In this document: positions 59,033 to 64,000 of the stretch, in pieces | How the letters are laid out: each line of letters begins with the position of its first letter | Numbering within the stretch: position 1 is the stretch's first letter | NCBI GenBank assembly: GCA_002914845.1 | Contig: JXTC01000666.1 | Span: forward strand, 8,948 to 72,947 | Source of the DNA: Trema orientale | Lineage: Eukaryota; Streptophyta; Magnoliopsida; Rosales; Cannabaceae | Direction of reading: 5' to 3' | Length of the DNA: 64,000 nt | Program-made: the position numbers and the translations under genes | Notes under the pieces: model-generated | The model's database searches: none | The model's input: only the letters and a program-made list of their open reading frames with translations | What the model was told of the DNA's origin: nothing

Positions 59033-59310
59033 GTGAAGTTAGACCTACAGCGAAGGCTTAGCAGGGTTTTGGTTCGTAAGCTTTGTGCTTAAAGAATAAT
59101 CAGTTATTATGCATCCAATGACTCGTAAAGTTAGACCTAGGCTAAGGCCTAATAGAGGTTAGGTATGTAAACTTTTCGTATCAAGGCCAATAAGTTATAA
59201 TAACCATCCATAAGTAAAGTTAGACCTTTAGGGCTAAGGCTTAACTGAGGCTTAGTCCATTATAACAGCCTATAAAGAATTCTCAGGCCAAGGAATAATG
59301 ATGGCTTAGT
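59033..59310. repeat. About 90-bp imperfect tandem repeats, three units
   Basis: GTRAAGTTAGACCT recurs at 59033, 59125 and 59214 (spacing 92 and 89 bp). Each is followed by AAGGCTTA/AAGGCCTA, a GAGG/AGGTTAGG phrase and a TTATAA stretch. A fourth, degraded unit may continue to about 59310. Such sub-repeats are common inside LTRs, but no retrotransposon signals adjoin them. Confidence 0.65.
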
Positions 59311-59726
59311 TAGTATATGGTATCTTTAGTCGCTAAGGTAATAATAGGGATTAGGTTACTTAAGACATATATAGGTATATTTCAATTTATAGTTATCAAA
59401 TTTCAGTTGCCAATATTAGTTAGTAGTGTCGTTTCCATTTTCCAGGAGTCCATAGAAAGTCATATGCACGTGAATCAACATTAATAAAAATAGTATCAAT
59501 GGATATGCATACTTATTGCACTTTTATACTTGTAAGTTAATGTTGTGAAATGTTTATACTATGAGTTATTTATCCCTATTCACCAAGTATAACTAAGATT
59601 AGGACTATAAAAAAATGAGAAAATTAGAAAAAACACGGGGGTTTTATAAAATAATAACATAGATACGGTGCCTGCCTTTCAATTACTTTGATACGGTATT
59701 TTTCAGAAAAATACCAATATTTTGCC

Positions 59727-59990
59727 CCTTTTCTTCTTCTGTTCTCTCGATGTATTTGCTCAGATCTAAGGAGTCGGTGACTCTAAAAAATCCCACAGTG
59801 CAACTTGATGCCGAAGACGAGCTGAGAATGTTGATGATGAAGCTTATGAGCCAATTGAAGCTTTGGAATCCTCCAAGCTCATCGATAGCCTGGGCCCATA
59901 CCTGTCCGAACTGGTTTTGACAATGAAACGAGATGACCCATGTCACCAACTTCCTCGAGAGGGAACTTTATCGTTGAAGACGTAGATGAG
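59727..59990 (+). other. Coding-like block within MULE-like copy C
   Basis: A block with about balanced base composition inside a very AT-rich element. One plus-strand frame reads EAYEPIEALESSKLIDSL and YLSELVLTMKRDD, which looks protein-like. The minus strand also has an 88-codon open frame (59683-59949). I recognise neither. Mutator-like elements often carry host exon fragments (Pack-MULEs), so a captured exon is the leading guess. A remnant of an element-encoded gene is the alternative. Confidence 0.4.
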
Positions 59991-60789
59991 ATTATAAAGC
60001 ATAACCATCAATTATTTCTTCTGTTTATTTTAGCTAACTATTTATTTTTGGATTTTGTTTTGTTGCTAATTTAATCTCTCTATTTTAATCTGAATATCAT
60101 TGAATAAGACAAATATATCATGTTTACTAGTAAATTTGGAAAATATTTTTTGGGTATTTGAATAAATTTGAAGGTTATAGAATGGGATATAAATGAATAT
60201 GGAGAATTTTGTTTACAGAGTTTCATGGAATAGATTCGGTGTTTTGGAATAACAAATTATTTCCCTAAGCACTGAAAAATACTCCTAATTTGTATAACAT
60301 GGAATATATTTCATTGTTGATTATGATAATGGTTTACTTAGTTTTATGATGCATCTTCTAGTAATTGTTAGCCCTGGAAGTAGCCTGGTGTATTAGTTTC
60401 TAGGTCATGGGATCTTTTGATACTCTTATTATAAAGGAAAGGATGGTTCTCATATTTTTTTTTTAAACTGGCAGCTTTCTAGCTTTTTGTCTCATTTGAA
60501 AATCATGTTTATTATTTTATTTTTGTACTAATTATAAAATTTTGATAGCTTTGAACAAAATTCTCCTATTAATGGCATAAAATTAGTTTATGATGCTTGA
60601 TTTGATGTTGTTACTTGGATAGTCCTCCAAAGCTTAAATTATAATAAAATGCACGTCCTTTTACTTGCCTACCTATTTCTTCTGTTTGTATTTCGCTAAT
60701 GTTGTTGATCTAACTCTTGTTTATGAATTTTACTAGAATTCCAAGTTTTGTAATTTCCTCTCTATGTATTGCCATTTTTAAATGTTTAG

Positions 60790-62580
60790 TTACTAGTAAC
60801 ACCAAGCTCAGATTTATCGACTGGTTATTTATTATTAGTAACAAAGAACTAAAACATCTTTTTTTGTTTTTATTTTTCTCTTTATTTTACTTTGGTCACT
60901 AGTAGCAAAATTAGTATTTAAAAGTAACTATGCATTCACCCCAAGGTTTTCACAGGATTTAACATTGTCATTAAATAGAACTTGCAAGTTTAAGTTACAA
61001 GTTGAACTTGCAAGTTTAAGTTATAAGTAACTTGTTACTAGATTAGTTATTTGTTACTAGTAACCAAAGTAACCATTTAAAAACAAATAGTAGCTCATTA
61101 TCCTTAAGAAGGGGGAAAAAAGGGGTTAGTGCATCATTTTGAAAAAGAAAAAAAATTTGAATCTGAGCTTAGTATTTAGAAGGGACTTTTAGTACATAAC
61201 TACTGGTAATTTGTAACCAGATTAATTATTGGTTACTAGTAATACGTAACTAGTCGATGAATCTTTTAGTATCTGGAAGAGAATTTTAGTTCATGGTTGC
61301 TGGTAACTTGTATTCAAATTGGTTATTAATTACTAGTAACCAAAGTAATTATTTACAAACAAAGAGTAGCTTATTATCCTTTAAAAAATAGGGGGGAGGG
61401 GGCTTGGTGCTTTATTTTAAAAAAGAAAAACGTTGAAAAGAAAAAATGATTAAAAAAAAGAGGAAAAGAAAAAAAAGAAGTAACTGGTAACTATATTGGT
61501 TTCTAGTTACTGGAAACTAAATTTGTAATTGATTATTAGTAACCAAAGTAAATCATTTATTTTATTTGAAAAAAGTAGTTTATTATTCCTAAGGGGGGAA
61601 AAAGCAAAAAGAAAAATAGGATACTGAAAGGAAAAAATTACTAAAAAAAATAAGAAAAAAAAGAGAGTAGCTTATAACCATATTGCTAGAAACTAAGTTT
61701 GTAACTGATTATTAGTGACCAAAATAATCATTTTTTTTTTTATTTTGAAAAAAATAGCTCGTTATTCCTAATAAGGGGAAAGACAATAAATAAAATGAAA
61801 AGTAACCAGTAACTAGTAATTAATAACTAGTAACCAATAACTAGATTGTCTAGAAATCAGTAACTAAACAGGTAATTAGTAACCAGTAACAAATTTGATA
61901 ATTAGTAACAAGAAATTGGTAGTAGTAATTAGAAATCTGTAACCAATAATCAAATTGACAGTAGAAACCAAAAACTTGTTACTAAATTAGTAGTAATAGC
62001 CAGAAATGTCCAATAACCAACTTGGCAGTGGTTATAGATTGTCTAGAAATCAGTAACTAAACTGGTAACTAGTAACAGATTGTCTAGCCAGTAACTAATA
62101 AACAATAACCAGATTGTCTAGAAATCAGTAACTAAACCAGTAACTAGAAATCAGTAACTAAACCAGTAACTAGAAATCAGTAACTAAACCGGTAACTAGT
62201 AACCAGATTGGATACTGGTAACTTAATCGGTTACTAGTAGCCAGTAACGAAATTGGTACCTAGTAACTAGAAATTAGTAGTGGTAACTAGAAATCTGTAA
62301 CCAATAATTGAATTAGCAGTGGAAACTAGAAACTTGTAATAGAATTAGTAGTAATAATATAAACGTCCAATAACCAACTTGGCAGTGGTAACTAGAAACT
62401 AGTAACCAATATGTAACCAGTATGGTTACCAATCTTGTTACCACTCTAGTAACAAGTAACTAAATTGGTAACTAGTAATTAGATTGGTTATTAGTAATTG
62501 ATAACCAAAATAACGAGCAACTAAACTGTTCAATAGTAACTAATTAGTCACAATAGTAGTAACCAGTAACTATTAATTAG
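60790..62580. repeat. Long array of GTTACTAGTAACC-type repeats
   Basis: Dozens of short units built from TAGTAACCAGTAACTAG and near variants, on both strands because the core is nearly palindromic. In the first half they are embedded in a larger unit carrying AACCAAAGTAA...AGTAGCTCATTATCC...AAGGGGG, repeated near 61063, 61341, 61548 and 61717. In the second half the short units are nearly uninterrupted (61800-62560). The same motif forms the small cores of copies A and B. Confidence 0.8.
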
Positions 62581-62900
62581 TCCAACATTAACATTAAAAA
62601 ATAGGTGAATAGGAAAAAAAATTTGAAAGAAAGGGAAAAAGAATTTAAATCTTTTCTTTTAAAGGTGAAATGGGAAAAGAAATTTAAAAATAATGTGGGA
62701 AAAAAATTTTAAAAATTAAAAAAAAAAAGAGAGAGAGGGAAGATTAGGGTTAATAAGAAAAAAATAGAAATGGGCAAAAAAAAAGTTAATGAAAAAAATT
62801 AAAAATTAAAAAGAGGGACGATTAGTGTTAATAAGGAAAAAAATAAAAAAGGGTAAAAAAAAAAATTAAAAAATAAAAAAAAAAAAAAAGGGTAAGTCAA
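62581..62900. repeat. A/G-rich low-complexity tract
   Basis: Purine-rich sequence made of GGGAAAAAA and AAAAATTAAAAA phrases, with a short repeated unit (GAGGGAAGATTAGGGTTAATA / GAGGGACGATTAGTGTTAATA, about 62735 and 62813). Non-coding, within MULE-like copy C. Confidence 0.7.
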
Positions 62901-63177
62901 TAAGCTGAGTGTCGATCCTGTGAGTGGAGGAAGGATAGTAAATGATGCACAGCCAATTAGCCAGAAGAATTTTTGCTAACCTGATTAACCTTTTTAATAT
63001 AAAGACTATTATTAAAAAAATGGCTTTATTTACAATAGCACCACCGGGTTTTTACTCTCACTTGTTTTCGAAAATACCAATCCTATGCGGTACGAAAACT
63101 AATTCTTTTCTCTTATGTCGTATTTATGTAATACTTTTTGTTTTCAAAGGTAAACATCAGGAAAACCCTAAAAAAAT

Positions 63178-64000
63178 CCGGCCAACTTGATTAATCTGCC
63201 CAACCCAGCCCAACCTAAACCAACCCAATCCAGGTCGAATTTAACAGATTACAAGCTTCTATTGGATTGGGCTAGACTAAAAAGGTGAGAGCCCACTTCT
63301 TTTTATTTAGGCTATGGGTCCAGGGCCTTTCATCCCATTACACGCTGACCTAACTGATACTTACATTAATTAAGTAGGTTTTTAACAAATATGTATGCAT
63401 TACATATATGTGTGTGTGTTTGAAAGTATATATATATATATATATTTACACATAATAGGGAAAAGTATATAAATAATATAGAAGAAAACCTAACGCCAAC
63501 CATGTAGCTTATAGCTCAGCTGCTAGCTCTCCCCCTGTACGAACCCTAACTCTATCCACCAACTAAGATATTTAGTTTTTTAGACTTATGATTAAGTTTT
63601 TTTTTTTAATGTCATAAGACTTCTAGAGTTCATTTCTAGGTTTAGTGGACTCTACTTTAATAAAAATTTCAAATTTCTGAAGTACCCTTGCTCAAAAAAT
63701 TTCAAAAAATCTCAAAATTTTTCAAAAGATGAAGATTTTTGTATTTAGGAGAGTTAAATTGTAGTTTATAGGTTGGGTTTTCGAGATTTAGAAGGTTGAA
63801 TAGAAATCTAAACGTCTTATTATTGTTGATTTGAAGCTTCAAATCACATTTTTTCAGCCCAAAAATCAGATTTCGGTGAATTTTTTTCATCAGGCTTAAT
63901 TGGCCCCAATTGATCTCGACTGATCCAGTAGAGCATCCCAACTTGAAATCTAATGGGCTCAACAAAAAAGGAAAAGAATAAAAAATTAAAAACGATATAT
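63178..64000. other. Intergenic; GGCCCAACCC-type repeat remnant and TG/TA microsatellite
   Basis: 63185-63345 is rich in CCCAACC / GGGCTAG motifs like those at 8222-8430 and in the hAT-like element, probably another decayed element end. A compound (TG)n(TA)n microsatellite lies at 63405-63446. The minus-strand 87-codon frame at 63702-63965 has no recognised domain and lies in ordinary AT-rich sequence, so I do not call it a gene. Confidence 0.45.

Larger units (their letters stand above)
59617..63168. mobile_element. MULE-like element, copy C (3552 bp), perfect 9-bp TSD
   Basis: TAAAAAAAT flanks both ends exactly (59608-59616 and 63169-63177). The left end GAGAAAATTAGAAAAAACAC matches copy B (GAGAAAATTAGACATTGAAC) and the reversed right end of copy A (GGGGAAATTAGAAAATATAC). 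The right end read inward, GGGTTTTCCTGATGTTTACC, followed by AAAACAAAAAGTATTACATA, matches the GGGTTTCTAA... end of copies A and B. Inside are a coding-like block (59727-59990), an intron-like AT-rich stretch (60000-60780) and about 1.8 kb of GTTACTAGTAACC-type repeats. No transposase was recognised, so it is non-autonomous or decayed. Confidence 0.75.

Noticed and set aside
60790..62580. CRISPR-like repeat array
   Set aside because: The repeats are short, degenerate and nearly contiguous, without unique spacers of fixed length, and lie inside a plant transposon.
63500..63560. tRNA-like phrase (TTATAGCTCAGCTGCTAGCTC)
   Set aside because: No acceptor stem, anticodon arm or GTTCGA-type T-loop at the right spacing.
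63702..63965. 87-codon minus-strand frame near the window end
   Set aside because: Asn/Lys/Leu-rich, as expected from AT-rich random sequence; no domain.

Overview
The window is AT-rich nuclear DNA of a flowering plant, most likely a eudicot. The evidence is two spliced plant-type genes (a DOXC 2-oxoglutarate dioxygenase and a PLATZ zinc-binding transcription factor), Ty1/copia and Ty3/gypsy retrotransposons, L1-type LINEs, CACTA, MULE-like and hAT-like elements, many CT/AT microsatellites and long gene-poor stretches. I cannot name the species from sequence alone.

Layout. 1-8.0 kb: a roughly 4.7-kb direct duplication. Each copy holds the end of a non-autonomous CACTA element, a shared flank and an L1 LINE fragment on the minus strand. 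Copy 1 carries a 172-bp MULE-type MITE that copy 2 lacks, and homology stops next to a single N. 8.4-8.8 kb: the first member of a MULE-like fold-back family. 9.36-14.95 kb: a solo LTR (TSD AAGGC) split by a full-length decayed Tnt1-like copia element. 15.3-19.3 kb: a decayed plus-strand L1 LINE. 20.9-22.6 kb: an intact two-exon 2-oxoglutarate dioxygenase gene, minus strand. 24.15-29.0 kb: a second copia element. 31.9-32.4 kb: a small MITE beside a relic first exon of an aldehyde dehydrogenase family 3 gene. 33.4-37.1 kb: two direct copies of a diverged array of about 135-bp repeats, with a second MULE-like fold-back between them. 38.3-41.5 kb: the 5' LTR and gag of a Ty3/gypsy element, cut off at the start of protease by a hAT-like insertion (41.5-42.9 kb). 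46.45-49.84 kb: a four-exon PLATZ gene, plus strand. 53.0-58.3 kb: a third copia element, minus strand, with a perfect TSD. 59.6-63.2 kb: a 3.55-kb member of the MULE-like family with a perfect 9-bp TSD, a large core of GTTACTAGTAACC-type repeats and an internal coding-like segment.

Only two genes look functional: the cytosolic dioxygenase, probably in specialised metabolism, and the nuclear PLATZ factor. They lie about 24 kb apart and nothing in the sequence links them. Everything else is transposable-element history. The best candidate for something undescribed is the MULE-like family at 8.4, 35.1 and 59.6 kb, found here through shared termini and 9-bp target duplications.
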